Below, one piece after another: positions 19,010 to 29,744 of a stretch of 64,000 nucleotides of DNA. The first letter of the stretch is position 1; the number at the start of each line of letters is the position of its first letter. A program made the position numbers and the translations under genes. This DNA comes from Nodularia sp. NIES-3585 (lineage in GTDB: Bacteria; Cyanobacteriota; Cyanobacteriia; Cyanobacteriales; Nostocaceae), in NCBI RefSeq assembly GCF_002218065.1, contig NZ_BDUB01000001.1, forward strand, positions 1,127,567 through 1,191,566, read 5' to 3'. The notes below the pieces were generated by a model. The model had not been told where the DNA came from and made no database searches. It saw only the letters and a program-made list of their open reading frames with translations.

Positions 19010-19445
19010 AACTTTTTATCAATGAAAATACTTGATTCCCCATATACCAACACCCCACACTTAGAGGCGAAAAAAACCCTAGCACTTTCAGGTGTCAGTA
19101 GTTATTTTTTCAGCTTTACTTAGCCTATTTTTTCAATATGTTAAGACTACCTTAGCAAATCTCAATGCTGATGGTCATGAGTATTTCCAATTGCTCATAT
19201 AAAGCTAGTGAAAAATTTTCCAGAACATATTGAAATACTGAGTAAGTGTGAGGTAAATATACGGAAAATTCTAGGTTGATCAGGTGCCAATAGTTTTGGT
19301 TGAAGGAGTGTAGAGACGTTCCATTCAACTTCTCTACAAGGGTTTTCGGCTCAGGAATTTGCTTAACATCAGGTACAAGTCATAGCCATGAACAAACCAC
19401 ACCGTTTAAATTACATAAAATCTAACCTAGATAGTAAATTTTGTG
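19010..19445. other. Intergenic region with one dispersed repeat
   Basis: About 435 nt between the PHP gene and the purM stop. Apart from the palindrome at 19310-19337 I see nothing that looks functional. Confidence 0.4.
19310..19337. repeat. Diverged copy of the 28-bp palindrome
   Basis: The left half GTAGAGACGTTCCA is identical to the copy at 6914; the right half has three changes, so the palindrome is now imperfect. Confidence 0.8.
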
Positions 19446-20474
19446 TTATGTGGGCAGACCTGTCAATGTACCCGAACCATGAATCACTTCACCAATTGCC
19501 AAAGCGGAAATATCCTGTGATTTAAAAAAGGTGATTGTCTGTTCTACTTGATGGGGTGGTACTAACACCACAAAACCAATGCCCATATTAAAAGTATTGT
19601 ACATAGCCTCGGCACTAACTGAGCCGACTTCAGCTAGCCACTGGAATATAGGCGGAATAGTCCAACTATTGGGATTAATTTGAATGCTTTGATTTTTACC
19701 TAAACATCTGGGTAAATTCTCCGGTAAGCCACCACCCGTAATATGAGCCATACCATGAATTTTTAACTCAGCTTGACGAGCTGCTAGAACAGGCTTGACA
19801 TAAATTTGTGTAGGTTTGAGGAAAGCTTCTGCTATAGTTTCACCACCTAATAATTGTGGGCGTTCATCCCAAGCCAATCCGCGATCGCTAACAATTTTGC
19901 GGACTAAACTCAAGCCATTGCTGTGTACACCAGTGCTAGGAAGTGCGATCGCTATATCCCCAATCTGCACCTGAGAAGTATCCAACATCTGGCTTTTTTC
20001 CACAATTCCCACACAGAAGCCAGCCAAGTCATACTCACCCACTTGGTAGAAACCCGGCATTTCTGCGGTTTCTCCTCCCAATAACGCGCAACCCGCCAAC
20101 CTGCACCCAGAAGCTATACCTGCTACCACTTGAGTCAGCTGTTCTGGCTCTAACTTACTAGTAGCCACATAATCTAAAAAGAACAGTGGTTCGGCACCTG
20201 ATGTCAGTACGTCATTAACACACATCGCCACTAAATCAATGCCAACGGTGTCATGTCGGTTGAGAATTTGGGCGATTTTCAGCTTTGTTCCCACCCCATC
20301 CGTCCCCGAAACCAACACTGGTTCTTTAAAACCACCTGGTAATTGGAAGCAACCACCAAAACCACCTAGTCCACCAATTACTCCCTGTCTAAAAGTACTG
20401 TGAACTAAATTGCGAATTTGGTCTACAAAGGCTCTACCTGCCTCAACATCAACCCCAGCATCCCGATAATCCAT
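19446..20474 (-). CDS. purM: Phosphoribosylformylglycinamidine cyclo-ligase (AIR synthetase)
   Basis: 342 aa, full length. Converts FGAM to aminoimidazole ribotide with ATP in purine synthesis. The signatures [45 protein letters not shown] and THITGGG-like [12 protein letters not shown] are present. The start ATG sits 3' to an array of GACTAAT heptamers that forms its entire 5' leader; no Shine-Dalgarno is visible. Confidence 0.95.
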   Translation of the reverse strand: MDYRDAGVDVEAGRAFVDQIRNLVHSTFRQGVIGGLGGFGGCFQLPGGFKEPVLVSGTDGVGTKLKIAQILNRHDTVGIDLVAMCVNDVLTSGAEPLFFLDYVATSKLEPEQLTQVVAGIASGCRLAGCALLGGETAEMPGFYQVGEYDLAGFCVGIVEKSQMLDTSQVQIGDIAIALPSTGVHSNGLSLVRKIVSDRGLAWDERPQLLGGETIAEAFLKPTQIYVKPVLAARQAELKIHGMAHITGGGLPENLPRCLGKNQSIQINPNSWTIPPIFQWLAEVGSVSAEAMYNTFNMGIGFVVLVPPHQVEQTITFFKSQDISALAIGEVIHGSGTLTGLPT

Positions 20475-20535
20475 AGTCTATTAGTCATTAGTCATTAGTC
20501 ATTAGTCATTAGTCCATAGTTCATAGTCTATAGTC
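20475..20535. repeat. GACTAAT heptamer array in front of purM
   Basis: On the minus strand the array reads GACTAATGACTAATGACTAA and so on, degenerating to ACTATAG-type units, directly before the purM ATG. Confidence 0.85.
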
Positions 20536-20544
20536 AAGGAGCCA

Positions 20545-20751
20545 CTAAAAGACTTTATCCTCAATACCACGCCACCATTCACCCAAATGCATCAAGTCTT
20601 CGTGGATGTCCGCCAATTCATTGGCGTAAGTATCTTCTGAAATACTAGCTTGGCGTTCTTGTAATTTCTTGAGCCGCAGCTGTACCAATAGCCAAGGTTT
20701 GGCAATGCTATTTGTGGATTCCAGGTATTGTGCTAGTTTTTGACTATCCAT
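20545..20751 (-). CDS. Conserved cyanobacterial small protein (68 aa)
   Basis: A helical, charged protein with SIAKPWLLVQLRLKKLQERQ and an acidic ANELADIHEDLMHLGEWWRG segment. No known domain is recognised. It lies just upstream of purM on the same strand, separated by the heptamer array, so it may share the transcript. Confidence 0.65.
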   Translation of the reverse strand: MDSQKLAQYLESTNSIAKPWLLVQLRLKKLQERQASISEDTYANELADIHEDLMHLGEWWRGIEDKVF

Positions 20752-20931
20752 ATTTTTTTCCCACTACTCTTCAAGATACATGAGACAGATGATAGTTGCT
20801 AATCTGTTTTACTGAGCAAAAACAGCCACGATAGTAGTCGTGACTGCTTGCAGTAGTTATAAAATAATTGATTTTTACTGCTTGAAATAGCTGGAATCAG
20901 CCAGCATCGAAATCATTGCCAGACTGACAGA

Positions 20932-21537
20932 TTATGAGGCTTTAGCGTAATTTTCAGCAGCAAAGTCCCAATTTACCAACTGCTCTAAAAAGTTCTTGAT
21001 AAAAGCAGGACGAGCATTTCTATGGTCGATGTAGTAGGCGTGTTCCCATACATCCAAGGTTAAGAGTGCCTTTTTGCCATGAGCTAAGGGGTTCTCTGCA
21101 TTTGGTGTCTTCATGACCTTCAGAGTACCACCATCATCAATTAACCAAGCCCAACCACTACCGAATTGAGTTGCAGCAGCGTTAGAAAATTCTTCTTTGA
21201 ATTTGTCAAAGCTACCAAAATCCTGATTAATTTTGGCTGCTAAGTCACCAGTGGGTGCGCCACCACCTGCGGGCTTCAAGCAATTCCAGAAAAAGCTATG
21301 ATTCCAAACTTGAGCGCCATTATTGAAGATTCCTGTTTTGGAGGAGTCTTTAAAGGCAATTTGAATTACTTCTTCTAGAGACTTGTCAGCAAGTTCTGTA
21401 CCGTCAGTCAGCTTGTTTAAGTTGGTCACATAGGCTGCATGATGTTTGCCATAGTGATACTCAAAGGTTTCGCCTTTCATGCCATACGCTTCTAGAGCGT
21501 TAAAGTCGAATGGTAAGGGGGGCTGTTTAAATGCCAT
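20932..21537 (-). CDS. sodB: Iron superoxide dismutase
   Basis: 201 aa. Dismutates superoxide in the cytosol. Metal ligands lie in FEYHYGKHHAAYV, the WNHSFFWNCL motif and DVWEHAYYIDH; the AQVWNHSFFW context with a nearby Gln-type second-shell residue (AATQFGSGWAWL) is typical of the Fe form. There is no signal peptide. Monocistronic. Confidence 0.95.
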   Translation of the reverse strand: MAFKQPPLPFDFNALEAYGMKGETFEYHYGKHHAAYVTNLNKLTDGTELADKSLEEVIQIAFKDSSKTGIFNNGAQVWNHSFFWNCLKPAGGGAPTGDLAAKINQDFGSFDKFKEEFSNAAATQFGSGWAWLIDDGGTLKVMKTPNAENPLAHGKKALLTLDVWEHAYYIDHRNARPAFIKNFLEQLVNWDFAAENYAKAS

Positions 21538-21746
21538 TTTGTGAAATCCTCTCTTTACTGTTTTCCAGTTTCAAGCTGTTGTCGCAGCTTAGGAAACGAC
21601 AGGTTTTATGTGTATCAGTTTTATATCCAAGTCTTAAAGGATAGAAAACTTAACATCGTCATTCTACTACCAAAGTGAGGATTCAGACACAATACTCTTG
21701 CATTTAAGCCAAATTCCTATAAATTCATGATCATAAATAAAAACTG

Positions 21747-21977
21747 CTAATAACTCATGAGAAAATTCCTCTCATGATGCAACCGCATAGTTTCAATATT
21801 AATGTCCGGCTCTAAGACATCATAGTTGTAGAGTAAGCTGGTAAGTTCAAATGCTATAGTTTTAAATTCTAGCATTAGTGCTTTCCACTTTCTAGCTAAT
21901 TCAATAGCTTTAATACCTCTACCATTAGTGGTATTAATGAGATTTTTGGGATGACTTTGATAATGGTGAGTTAGCAA
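21747..21977 (-). CDS. Doubtful small ORF (76 aa)
   Basis: The only start is TTG, and the product has no recognisable domain. Composition is plausible for a soluble helical protein (LARKWKALMLEFKTIAFELTSLL), but this may be spurious or a gene remnant between sodB and panC/cmk. Confidence 0.25.
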   Translation of the reverse strand: MLTHHYQSHPKNLINTTNGRGIKAIELARKWKALMLEFKTIAFELTSLLYNYDVLEPDINIETMRLHHERNFLMSY

Positions 21978-22024
21978 CCGCTCACCATTATATTTAACGC
22001 AAAACTAAGATTAACTCACATTCA

Positions 22025-23629
22025 CTACAACTGAGATAACCGTTGTTGGTAGTAATTAACAATTTGTGCTGTGATTTCAGACACGTTAAGACCATCTGAC
22101 TGTATTTCAACTGCATCTGCTGCTTTCTGTAAAGGGGAAACTTTACGAGTGCTATCTTTCCAGTCACGTTCGGCGATATCCCGTTTCAGCTGCTCTAAAT
22201 TCACTTCGGGTTGACCCTGTTCTTTAAAGTCTTGCTGACGACGATGGGCGCGTTCACTAACTGAAGCGGTTAAGAATATCTTGACTTCAGCATCGGGGAA
22301 TACATGAGTCCCAATGTCTCGACCTTCCGCGACTAAACCACCTTTTTTACCCCAGCTTTGCTGTTTTTTCACGAGTGCTTGACGCACAGCGCTTTGTGCA
22401 GCGATCGCCGATACTTGAGATGTGACCTCAATTGTGCGAATTGCCTGAGTCACATCAGTACCATTAATCAAAACCCTGACTGGAGATTGCAAATCATGGC
22501 TGGGGGTAAGTTCAATGTTACACCGAGCGACCAATTCGGCAATCGCACATTCATCATCCATGGCAATACCTTGTTGTAACACCAGCCAAGTCACAGCGCG
22601 GTACATAGCCCCTGTATCCAGATACACTAGATCCAGCTTGGTTGCCACTTGACGAGCCACTGTGGACTTGCCAGCGCCTGCTGGCCCATCGATAGCGATG
22701 ATGGGTTGACGATCGCTCAAAATAATATTATCAATCAAACGTGTCGAACCAAGACGAGCTGCGATCGCCAGCATTCCTTCCTCCTCAACTGTTTCTAAAG
22801 ACATTAACGTAGTCGGTTTCACCAATTCAATATATTCCACGATTAGATTACTAACCTTTGCCAGTTCTTGCTGTACCACTGCTATCAGCTTGTTGCTGTT
22901 ACGTAGACCTGCTTTGAATGCAGCTGACCCTTGCCGTAAACCTCGATATAAAACTGCGGCCTGCTCTTTTTCTGGTGCAGTCAAATATTGGTTACGAGAA
23001 CTTAAAGCCAGACCCGACGCTTCCCGCACCGTTGGACAAGCAACAACCTCTACTGGCAAATTCAAATCAGCCACCAACCGTCTAATAATAGCCAGTTGTT
23101 GAGCATCTTTTTGTCCAAAGTAGGCTCGGTCAGGTTGTACCAAATTCAAAAGCTTGGTCACAATCGTTGCCACACCCTGAAAGTGACCTAGCCGAGAACG
23201 TCCACACAAACCTAACATCATAGCAGATGGAGGTGTTACTTGTGTAACTCGAGATTCTTGTAGACTTTTCTGGGAAACACCCATTTCTTCCGGAGTCGGT
23301 GCAAAAATCGCATCTACTCCCGCTTCTATACAAAGTTGTTGGTCTAACTGTAAAGTGCGGGGATAACTTTCATAATCCTCATGAGGAGCAAATTGCAGGG
23401 GATTGACAAAAATACTGACAATCACCGTAGAATTTTCTTGCCTTGCTCTTTTAATCAAGCTCAAATGACCTTGATGTAATCCTCCCATCGTTGGCACCAA
23501 ACCGACAGCCGTCTGGTACCAGCTAGTTACCTCATCAAGTCCCAAATCTTCTGGAACCGTTAGCTGATTTTCTGAACAGCGTTTAGTTAAATAGCAGCGT
23601 AAAGCTGCGACTGTTGTCAGCAGGCGCAC
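22025..23629 (-). CDS. panC/cmk: Bifunctional pantothenate synthetase / cytidylate kinase
   Basis: 534 aa, the cyanobacterial fusion. Residues 1 to about 305 are PanC, which joins pantoate and beta-alanine using ATP: PTMGGLHQGH near 46-55, FVNPLQF, and the ALSSRNQYL motif. Residues about 310-534 are Cmk, which phosphorylates CMP/dCMP: P-loop IDGPAGAGKSTVAR, YLDTGAMYRAVTW and VAEGRDIGTHVFPDA. The two activities belong to CoA and nucleotide metabolism and have no obvious joint logic. Confidence 0.95.
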   Translation of the reverse strand: MRLLTTVAALRCYLTKRCSENQLTVPEDLGLDEVTSWYQTAVGLVPTMGGLHQGHLSLIKRARQENSTVIVSIFVNPLQFAPHEDYESYPRTLQLDQQLCIEAGVDAIFAPTPEEMGVSQKSLQESRVTQVTPPSAMMLGLCGRSRLGHFQGVATIVTKLLNLVQPDRAYFGQKDAQQLAIIRRLVADLNLPVEVVACPTVREASGLALSSRNQYLTAPEKEQAAVLYRGLRQGSAAFKAGLRNSNKLIAVVQQELAKVSNLIVEYIELVKPTTLMSLETVEEEGMLAIAARLGSTRLIDNIILSDRQPIIAIDGPAGAGKSTVARQVATKLDLVYLDTGAMYRAVTWLVLQQGIAMDDECAIAELVARCNIELTPSHDLQSPVRVLINGTDVTQAIRTIEVTSQVSAIAAQSAVRQALVKKQQSWGKKGGLVAEGRDIGTHVFPDAEVKIFLTASVSERAHRRQQDFKEQGQPEVNLEQLKRDIAERDWKDSTRKVSPLQKAADAVEIQSDGLNVSEITAQIVNYYQQRLSQL

Positions 23630-23710
23630 AAAATTCCCCTAGTTCTTTTTAAGCCTCTCCCCCGTTAGTTTATATCTGAAATAGGGGGTAGGGGTATTGA
23701 ACTAGGGGAA

Positions 23711-23757
23711 TTAGGGAGTGGGGAGTGGGGAGTGGGGAATGGGGAGTGGGGAGTAGG
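23711..23757. repeat. Heptameric STRR array (AGTGGGG)
   Basis: Six or so AGTGGGG/AATGGGG units between panC/cmk and rlpA. Confidence 0.85.
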
Positions 23758-23805
23758 CGGTGAAGAATTTGCCTTGTCCTCCTTCCTTTATCCAATTCTG
23801 AAGAA

Positions 23806-24915
23806 TTATCTTCCCAGAACTTCAATCTTCACTGGTGCAATACCACTGTTAATCATGCCTAAGTTACGAGCTGCACCAGTAGAAACATCGATGATTCGAC
23901 CCCGAATGAATGGACCCCGGTCATTGATTCGCACGACGACCGAACGACCATTACGGGTGTTGGTGACACGGACTCGTGTACCAAAGGGTAAGCTACGATG
24001 GGCGGCAGTCATGCCTTCTGGATTAAATCTTTCGCCAGTTGCCGTCGGTCTGCCAGCGAAACCGCGACCGTAAAAGGAAGCTATGCCTCGGAAACTCAGT
24101 CTTCTATTGCTGGCGATTTGCTGTGCCTGCTGTGGCAGAGAAATTCTGGTGGGTTCTGGTAGACCAGCAATTTCACTGATGGGGGATGCATCGCCAATCA
24201 GTCTCCGCAAGCGATTGGTTGCTTGTAATGCGTCTTGAGCCAGATTATCGGTAGTACCTGCTAGGATGGTTTTTGCATTGATTTCTACCAATTCTTGGTC
24301 ATTAATTTTGATTGTATACCGCTCCTTTGGCTGTTGTTGGACAGAGGCACTTTTGTTTTGAGCTTGATTAGCAACTGTAGATTCGTCCTCGCCCTTCCAA
24401 CTAACGGTAATTTGTTCAGCGTCCTCACTATTTCGGACTATCTGGTTAATGCTAGCTGCTATTAAACCAGCTCTATGAACCGGGTCATCATGAAGCGATT
24501 TCTTTTGGTTTCTCGCATTCGTAAAACTTCCGACATTGGTTAACTCGGCTGAGTTACCCGCAATCAGGGTATACGACTTTTGTTCCTCTTTATCTCCAAT
24601 TACTCCCACTTTTTTATCAACACTCGCAACTGGCTGAGAACTCAAAAAGGTGAGAACTGGAATATTTTTGATAAATAAGGTTGCCGCCTTACGATCCCCA
24701 ATGTTGTGAGAATGAATGTTTGTGATCACAGCATCCGAGGTAATTTTCCCTGCTGAGGTTTGAAACTCTCCTACTTTAACGGCATCACTAACCGATGATT
24801 TTTCAGCAACTGGAGTAGCTTCTTTTGTTGTAGTAGTTTGAGTGTGACCGGCTGAGGGCATACCAACAGCAGTCAGAAACAGGGCGACAATAGTCCACAA
24901 ATATCTTTGATTCAT
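23806..24915 (-). CDS. rlpA: RlpA-family septal ring lytic transglycosylase / DPBB protein
   Basis: 369 aa. Signal peptide about 1-25; a long middle region without known domain; C-terminal double-psi beta-barrel of RlpA (about 276-368): [40 protein letters not shown] and [14 protein letters not shown]. RlpA-type enzymes cleave denuded glycan strands at division septa. No SPOR domain is present. A structured leader candidate lies directly upstream. Confidence 0.85.
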   Translation of the reverse strand: MNQRYLWTIVALFLTAVGMPSAGHTQTTTTKEATPVAEKSSVSDAVKVGEFQTSAGKITSDAVITNIHSHNIGDRKAATLFIKNIPVLTFLSSQPVASVDKKVGVIGDKEEQKSYTLIAGNSAELTNVGSFTNARNQKKSLHDDPVHRAGLIAASINQIVRNSEDAEQITVSWKGEDESTVANQAQNKSASVQQQPKERYTIKINDQELVEINAKTILAGTTDNLAQDALQATNRLRRLIGDASPISEIAGLPEPTRISLPQQAQQIASNRRLSFRGIASFYGRGFAGRPTATGERFNPEGMTAAHRSLPFGTRVRVTNTRNGRSVVVRINDRGPFIRGRIIDVSTGAARNLGMINSGIAPVKIEVLGR

Positions 24916-24954
24916 GCGTCCGATTTTTAAAGCGACTAGAGAACAGCAGTTTCT

Positions 24955-25022
24955 AAGTTCGTGGGATTTTTTGCCACTTAAAGTGACGGATTCCTAATAA
25001 CTCGAACTTGTTTCGCTGTCAC
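24955..25022 (-). promoter_or_regulatory. Structured 5' leader candidate upstream of rlpA
   Basis: In the RNA sense the segment can form a 7-bp closing stem, AAGTTCG (25009-25003) with CGAACTT (24961-24955), and an inner hairpin GTCAC/GTGGC. The GTCAC at 24987-24983 can instead pair with GTGAC at 25022-25018, giving two mutually exclusive folds 40 nt before the start codon. I do not recognise a known riboswitch consensus. Confidence 0.35.
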
Positions 25023-25714
25023 TTTTTGTTTATTAACTGCAACACATTAACATGAATTTTTCAGGTTGGGGATCAGGGTTTTAGCGTAGATATACATCAT
25101 GTCATTCCATTTAAATTTGAATTTCTAGGGTCAAACCGTTCTCGAATGCGGATTTTGACTATGTAACGTTTTTTTCAATTAACAAAATTTTTAATACGAA
25201 ATTTTAATATTTTGGTGACTTGAAATTGGCTGTAAGACTCCTGATACAAAAATGTAGTTTAAAGAACATATAATTTTCTTAAATAATGTAGATAAAAGTT
25301 TGATATATTCAAACCAAAACCCTCTAAAAATGCTTGATTGTATTTAGGAGATGATTTTATTTAATCCTACTGTAAGTGCTTTGTATCAAGACTCACAGAA
25401 ATTACCTATTTTAAATAAGCTAGAGGATAGCTGCTAGCTTGAAGTTCACTTATGACATTGGTTTTAAGTAAATATATGTAAAATTTGTCTAGTGCTAAGT
25501 ACTTAAATTATCTTTTTATTTTGCCTAATACACGTAAATGAGTGAGCCAATTCGGTAAATAAAAGTTTTCTACCAACAAAATAAAATCAATGATGAGAAA
25601 ATAAAAAAATCTTGAATGGCATGAGTAGAGGAAAAACTATGTAGCAAAAAATACGGGCATTTTCGCTTGCCATATTGACTAAAATATGATTTTTCAGAGT
25701 AAAGCATCAGCCTC
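25023..25714. other. Long divergent intergenic region rlpA-glsA
   Basis: About 690 nt, strongly AT-rich, no coding frame I would support. It should hold promoters for rlpA (minus) and glsA (plus). Confidence 0.45.
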
Positions 25715-26695
25715 ATGGCAAAACAAGCAAATTCCGAAGATTTAGAAATCGTCTCAGCGCCATTTTTAGCTGTTCTCAACGACTTATATTCCAAATACAA
25801 GTCACAAACAGAGGGTACACTAGCAAACTATATTCCAGAACTGGCGAAGGTCAATCCGGAATTATTCAGCATTTGTATTGTTACGGTAGATGGCCAAACT
25901 TACCAAGTCGGGGATTATCAACAACAATTTACAATTCAGTCCATTTCTAAGGTGTTTGCTTACGGACTCGCTTTAGAAGATCATGGACGGGATTATGTTT
26001 TAACCAGAGTTGGTGTTGAACCAACAGGAGACGCGTTTAACGCCATTATTCTCGATGAAACATCGAAGCGACCTTATAACCCAATGGTAAATGCAGGTGC
26101 GATCGCAACTACCAGTTTAATTAAAGGATCTGGTGCAACCGAACGCTTAAATCGGGTGCTGGGTATGTTTCGGAGATATACCGGACGCGATGCACTCGTG
26201 GATATCTCCGCTTTTATCTCTGAACGCAGTACAGGACACCGCAACCGCGCCATAGCACACCTAATGCTCAATTTTGGCATGATTGACCAAAATATTGAAG
26301 AAACTCTGGATCTTTACTTTCAGCAGTGTGCTGTGATGGTGAATTGCCAAGATTTAGCGGTGATGGCGGCTACCCTGGCTAACAAAGGTATTAACCCCGT
26401 TACAGGTGAACAAGGGTTAGATAGTCGTTACATCAAAGATATTCTCAGCGTCATGAATACCTGTGGGATGTATAACTTTGCTGGCGAGTGGGCTTACAAA
26501 GTTGGGATTCCGGCTAAAAGTGGTGTTTGTGGGGGAATTATGGCGGTTGTACCTCACAAAATGGGCATTGGTGTGTTTTCGCCACTGTTAGATGTGCGTG
26601 GTAATAGTGTCCGAGGAGTTAAGGTGTGTGAGGAACTTTCCCAGCGATTAGGGTTACATTTATTTGAATGTTCAGGCGATCGCTTAAAATTTTAA
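25715..26695 (+). CDS. glsA: Glutaminase A
   Basis: 326 aa. Hydrolyses L-glutamine to glutamate and ammonia using a beta-lactamase-like serine fold. The catalytic S-x-x-K lies in [13 protein letters not shown] (Ser76, Lys79), with the [11 protein letters not shown] and Tyr-containing [22 protein letters not shown] segments. Its stop overlaps that of the convergent SLH protein gene by 4 nt. Confidence 0.93.
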   Translation: MAKQANSEDLEIVSAPFLAVLNDLYSKYKSQTEGTLANYIPELAKVNPELFSICIVTVDGQTYQVGDYQQQFTIQSISKVFAYGLALEDHGRDYVLTRVGVEPTGDAFNAIILDETSKRPYNPMVNAGAIATTSLIKGSGATERLNRVLGMFRRYTGRDALVDISAFISERSTGHRNRAIAHLMLNFGMIDQNIEETLDLYFQQCAVMVNCQDLAVMAATLANKGINPVTGEQGLDSRYIKDILSVMNTCGMYNFAGEWAYKVGIPAKSGVCGGIMAVVPHKMGIGVFSPLLDVRGNSVRGVKVCEELSQRLGLHLFECSGDRLKF

Positions 26696-28710
26696 CTGAC
26701 TGTAATTACCAAACCCTGACTCTCATTCGCCAACCTATCAACTGTACACACTGCATAAGTTCCGGCTTGTTGCACAGTGGCGAAGGTTGTACCAGCAGAT
26801 AATATTCGCTGAAGTATCCAAGTGTTACCGGTCTGTCGATAAAGTGTCCAAGAACGAACCGACTGATTAATACCAGGGTCCCAACTGAGGCGACGATTGT
26901 CAACTTGTATTCGATGGGGTGGTATTGGTGCAGTTCCATTCTGCCATGACATAGGGGGTACTATGGCGGGGGTGGCATAAAGGGAATTGCGGAAACTGTC
27001 AGCAATTCCCTGACGATTTTGATTAATCGAATTCATGCTGAAAAAGATATTACCCAGTGACAAGTTAGCGGCTAGATTGCGCGTAATCGTAACTTGTTTG
27101 TCAATCTCGTCATTTTTCCAAGTTTTGCCATCGAGTTGACTGATATTGTTCCCTACATATATATGTCGTCGCTGAGGATTAATTTCTGTCCACCATTTCA
27201 GCAATAGGGGATAACTCTGTGCTGTTTGTTCGATGCGCCAATAAAGTTGAGGGGCCATATAATCCACCCAGCCTTGTTCTAACCATTTTTTCGCATCAGC
27301 ATATAGCACACTATAGGCATCTAAGCCACTAATTCCTGGTGGTTGTCCCGGTCGGTAAATACCAAAGGGACTAATGCCGAATTTAACATGGGGCTTTGTG
27401 GCTTTAATTCCTTGAAATAGGCGCAATACCATTTGGTCAACATTTTGCCGTCGCCAGTCACCTAAATTGAGTCCCCCGCCAGTTGACCTATAGGCTGCAT
27501 AGGTTTTATCGTCGGGGAAGGTCTGACCTTGGATAGGATAAGGATAAAAATAATCATCTAGGTGAACGGCATCTATATCATAGCGACGCACAACATCCAT
27601 AATCACGTTGTAAGCCCTATCTTGGACTATTTTGATGCCTGGGTCCATCCATAGTTGATTACCCCATTGATAAACTACTTCGGGATTAGTTAAAGCTATA
27701 TGGGGTCTGGCGTTGGGTCTAGCGGCGATGCTAGTCTTGGCGCGGTAGGGATTGAACCAAGCATGAAGTTCAATATTGCGTTTGTGACATTCCGCGATCG
27801 CAAACTCTAAGGGATCATAATATGGTTGTGGTGCTATACCTTGAGTTCCTGTTAGCCAAGCACTCCAGGGTTCTAATTGGGAAGCATATAAAGCATCACC
27901 CTCTGGACGTACCTGCAAAATTAAGGCATTAAAGTTGAGTGCTTGCAGTCTGGTGACAATTTCGATAAATTCAGCTTGCTGTTCTGCTGTGGAAAGTCCG
28001 GCTTTGGAAGGCCAATCACTATTCCATACTGTTGTCACCCACGCGCCCCGAAACTCTCGCTGATGATTTAGGCTAATTGTTCCAGAGGTTGTTCCAACTT
28101 TTGGGGGAACTATGATATAATTTGAAGTAATCTTATCAGCTTTACCTAAATAAACTAAAGCTTGATAGACCATGACTGCTACTTCTGCACGAGTTGCAGC
28201 AACAGTCGGGTTAAGTAATTTCAGATTTGGGTAATTAGCTATTAATTCTGTTCTGGTCGCGATCGCCACTTGATTTCTAGCATAGCCAGGAATTTTCTGG
28301 GCATCTTGATAAATTTGTGGTAATGCACTCAGCAAATCTGGTTGAACAGCAGCAGCCATCTCCAAGCCATTGACCATCGCAACTAAAACATCGCTGCGAA
28401 AAATTCTGTCATTGGGACGAAACCGCCCGTCAGGATAGCCGACGAGAAATCCTGTTTCGTAAGCCTTTTTAATAGCACTTATCGCCCAGTGATTAGCCGG
28501 AACGTCAGCAAAGGCGACATACTGACGCTTTGTAGATACTGTAAAGACTGCTCCAATTATAGCGGCAAATTCAGCGCGAGTCACTGAGTTATCTGGTCGG
28601 AAAGTCCCGTTAGGATAACCATTTAAAATGCGCCGCGCCGCTAACTCTTCGATGAATAGTCCAGCCCAATGATTTTTAACATCCGGGAAACGAGTAGAAT
28701 TAGATATCAT
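26692..28710 (-). CDS. SLH-domain protein with GHL10/DUF187-type glycoside hydrolase domain
   Basis: 672 aa. Three S-layer-homology repeats fill residues 1 to about 190 ([38 protein letters not shown], then [38 protein letters not shown], and a third weaker one). They are followed by a family-10-like glycosidase (about 215-560: [40 protein letters not shown]-like [15 protein letters not shown]). The C terminus resembles a fibronectin-like module. SLH repeats normally bind cell-wall polymers outside the cell, yet no signal peptide is visible at this start, [10 protein letters not shown]. Either export is non-classical or the true start lies elsewhere. Confidence 0.85.
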   Translation of the reverse strand: MISNSTRFPDVKNHWAGLFIEELAARRILNGYPNGTFRPDNSVTRAEFAAIIGAVFTVSTKRQYVAFADVPANHWAISAIKKAYETGFLVGYPDGRFRPNDRIFRSDVLVAMVNGLEMAAAVQPDLLSALPQIYQDAQKIPGYARNQVAIATRTELIANYPNLKLLNPTVAATRAEVAVMVYQALVYLGKADKITSNYIIVPPKVGTTSGTISLNHQREFRGAWVTTVWNSDWPSKAGLSTAEQQAEFIEIVTRLQALNFNALILQVRPEGDALYASQLEPWSAWLTGTQGIAPQPYYDPLEFAIAECHKRNIELHAWFNPYRAKTSIAARPNARPHIALTNPEVVYQWGNQLWMDPGIKIVQDRAYNVIMDVVRRYDIDAVHLDDYFYPYPIQGQTFPDDKTYAAYRSTGGGLNLGDWRRQNVDQMVLRLFQGIKATKPHVKFGISPFGIYRPGQPPGISGLDAYSVLYADAKKWLEQGWVDYMAPQLYWRIEQTAQSYPLLLKWWTEINPQRRHIYVGNNISQLDGKTWKNDEIDKQVTITRNLAANLSLGNIFFSMNSINQNRQGIADSFRNSLYATPAIVPPMSWQNGTAPIPPHRIQVDNRRLSWDPGINQSVRSWTLYRQTGNTWILQRILSAGTTFATVQQAGTYAVCTVDRLANESQGLVITVS

Positions 28711-28864
28711 GAGCGATTGTAGCTTGGTTTAATTCTCATATTCTTTGTTAATTTAGCAACAGTCAAGGAATCTGCTTGCAGCAGTGCTGGGCTATCGCGT
28801 CTGTGATACTGTATAAATTTTAACGAATTTCACCCTGCGGTTTTTCTCTGTGTAGGATAAATGT

Positions 28865-28954
28865 ATGGTTAACACAGGAACAAAACTCACTCTAGAAGAA
28901 TTTCTGGCGCTACCAGAAGGCGAGTTTAAAATTAACCACAAGAGAGGTATTTGA
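28865..28954 (+). pseudogene. Remnant of a Uma2/DUF820-family nuclease gene
   Basis: The 29-codon frame MVNTGTKLTLEEFLALPEG matches the N terminus typical of Uma2 (DUF820) proteins, which are normally about 190 aa. It hits a stop soon after, and no continuation is seen in other frames downstream. A decayed copy in the 470-nt spacer between the SLH gene and the next plus-strand gene. Confidence 0.6.
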
Positions 28955-29005
28955 AGCAGCAGATTTGATTTAAGTAGAACAGCGTAAATAATTAAAGGCT
29001 TGTAG

Positions 29006-29023
29006 TGAGGACTTTAGTCCTCA
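29006..29023. repeat. Short hairpin TGAGGACT-TT-AGTCCTCA
   Basis: Perfect 8-bp inverted repeat with a 2-nt centre, in a stretch resembling common cyanobacterial intergenic repeats. Confidence 0.6.
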
Positions 29024-29186
29024 TAAATATTGCCATTATGCAAAACCACAAAAAGAATCACTCAGAGAGTTGGCTGTGACTGTGAATAAAATGCAAAGTG
29101 ATAAATAAATAATTAACTAACAACGGTGACATTTTTGATTTATTAGTTAAAATATAATATCACAGAAGTAGCTTCCTATTTGACAA

Positions 29187-29639
29187 GTGAGAAAAATCAT
29201 ACTTTACTTATTATTCTTACTTAGCTTATTCAGCGTTCTGGGATTTTCTCAGATTTCTTCTTATGTCTCCGAAAAACGTCCGATAATTAGCTGTCAACAA
29301 TGGGGTTTTAATAGACCACAAGTTGAAAAATCATACACGTATCCAGAGAAATTAGTAGTTCGTCCTTGGCGTGGTCCACATAATGTCTACGCTTTATTTG
29401 TTATTCCTAGTGAATCTACAAGTGATAATTTATTCACAGTCACAATACCTGGAAATTCAACTTATTGCGGACGATTTCAAGATATTGGTAAGGTTTCATC
29501 GGGAGTTGATGGGCAAAAATATTATACCCTCATTAGGGGATACTTAAATACTCGCATTGCTCTGAAGTTAATTGCTCAAGGTAAGTTAAATCAGTTGCAG
29601 GAACCGGATAATTGGAGATTAGGTTACGTTAAGCGCTAG
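29187..29639 (+). CDS. Secreted protein of unknown function (150 aa)
   Basis: GTG start. The first about 25 residues are a clear hydrophobic signal sequence (IILYLLFLLSLFSVLGF). Mature part: ISCQQWGFN, VVRPWRGPHNVYALFVI, TYCGRFQDIG and a C-terminal RIALKLIAQGKL; two Cys could form a disulphide. The Cys..Cys, 'Q-W' and central 'Y-LI-GY' pattern vaguely recalls COP23-type cyanobacterial secreted proteins, but I cannot assign it. Confidence 0.65.
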   Translation: MRKIILYLLFLLSLFSVLGFSQISSYVSEKRPIISCQQWGFNRPQVEKSYTYPEKLVVRPWRGPHNVYALFVIPSESTSDNLFTVTIPGNSTYCGRFQDIGKVSSGVDGQKYYTLIRGYLNTRIALKLIAQGKLNQLQEPDNWRLGYVKR

Positions 29640-29650
29640 CTGCAAAGATC

Positions 29651-29727
29651 ATATTTTCAACGCAAAGGGGCGCAAAGGTGAGCGCATTCGCCGTTAGGCG
29701 TTCCCGAAGGGTAGGTGCGCGGAGGAG
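29651..29727. repeat. CGCAAAGG-type dispersed repeat
   Basis: GCGCAAAGG units followed by the GTTAGGCGTTCCCGAAGGG motif, both recurrent in Nostocales intergenic DNA. A similar CGCAAAG/CTTTGCG tract is at 55645-55703. Confidence 0.6.
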
Positions 29728-29744
29728 GTTTATGTTTTTGGGTT

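Noticed and set aside
24955-25022. c-di-AMP (ydaO) riboswitch before rlpA
   Set aside because: The conserved ydaO core motifs are not visible; only generic stems are present.
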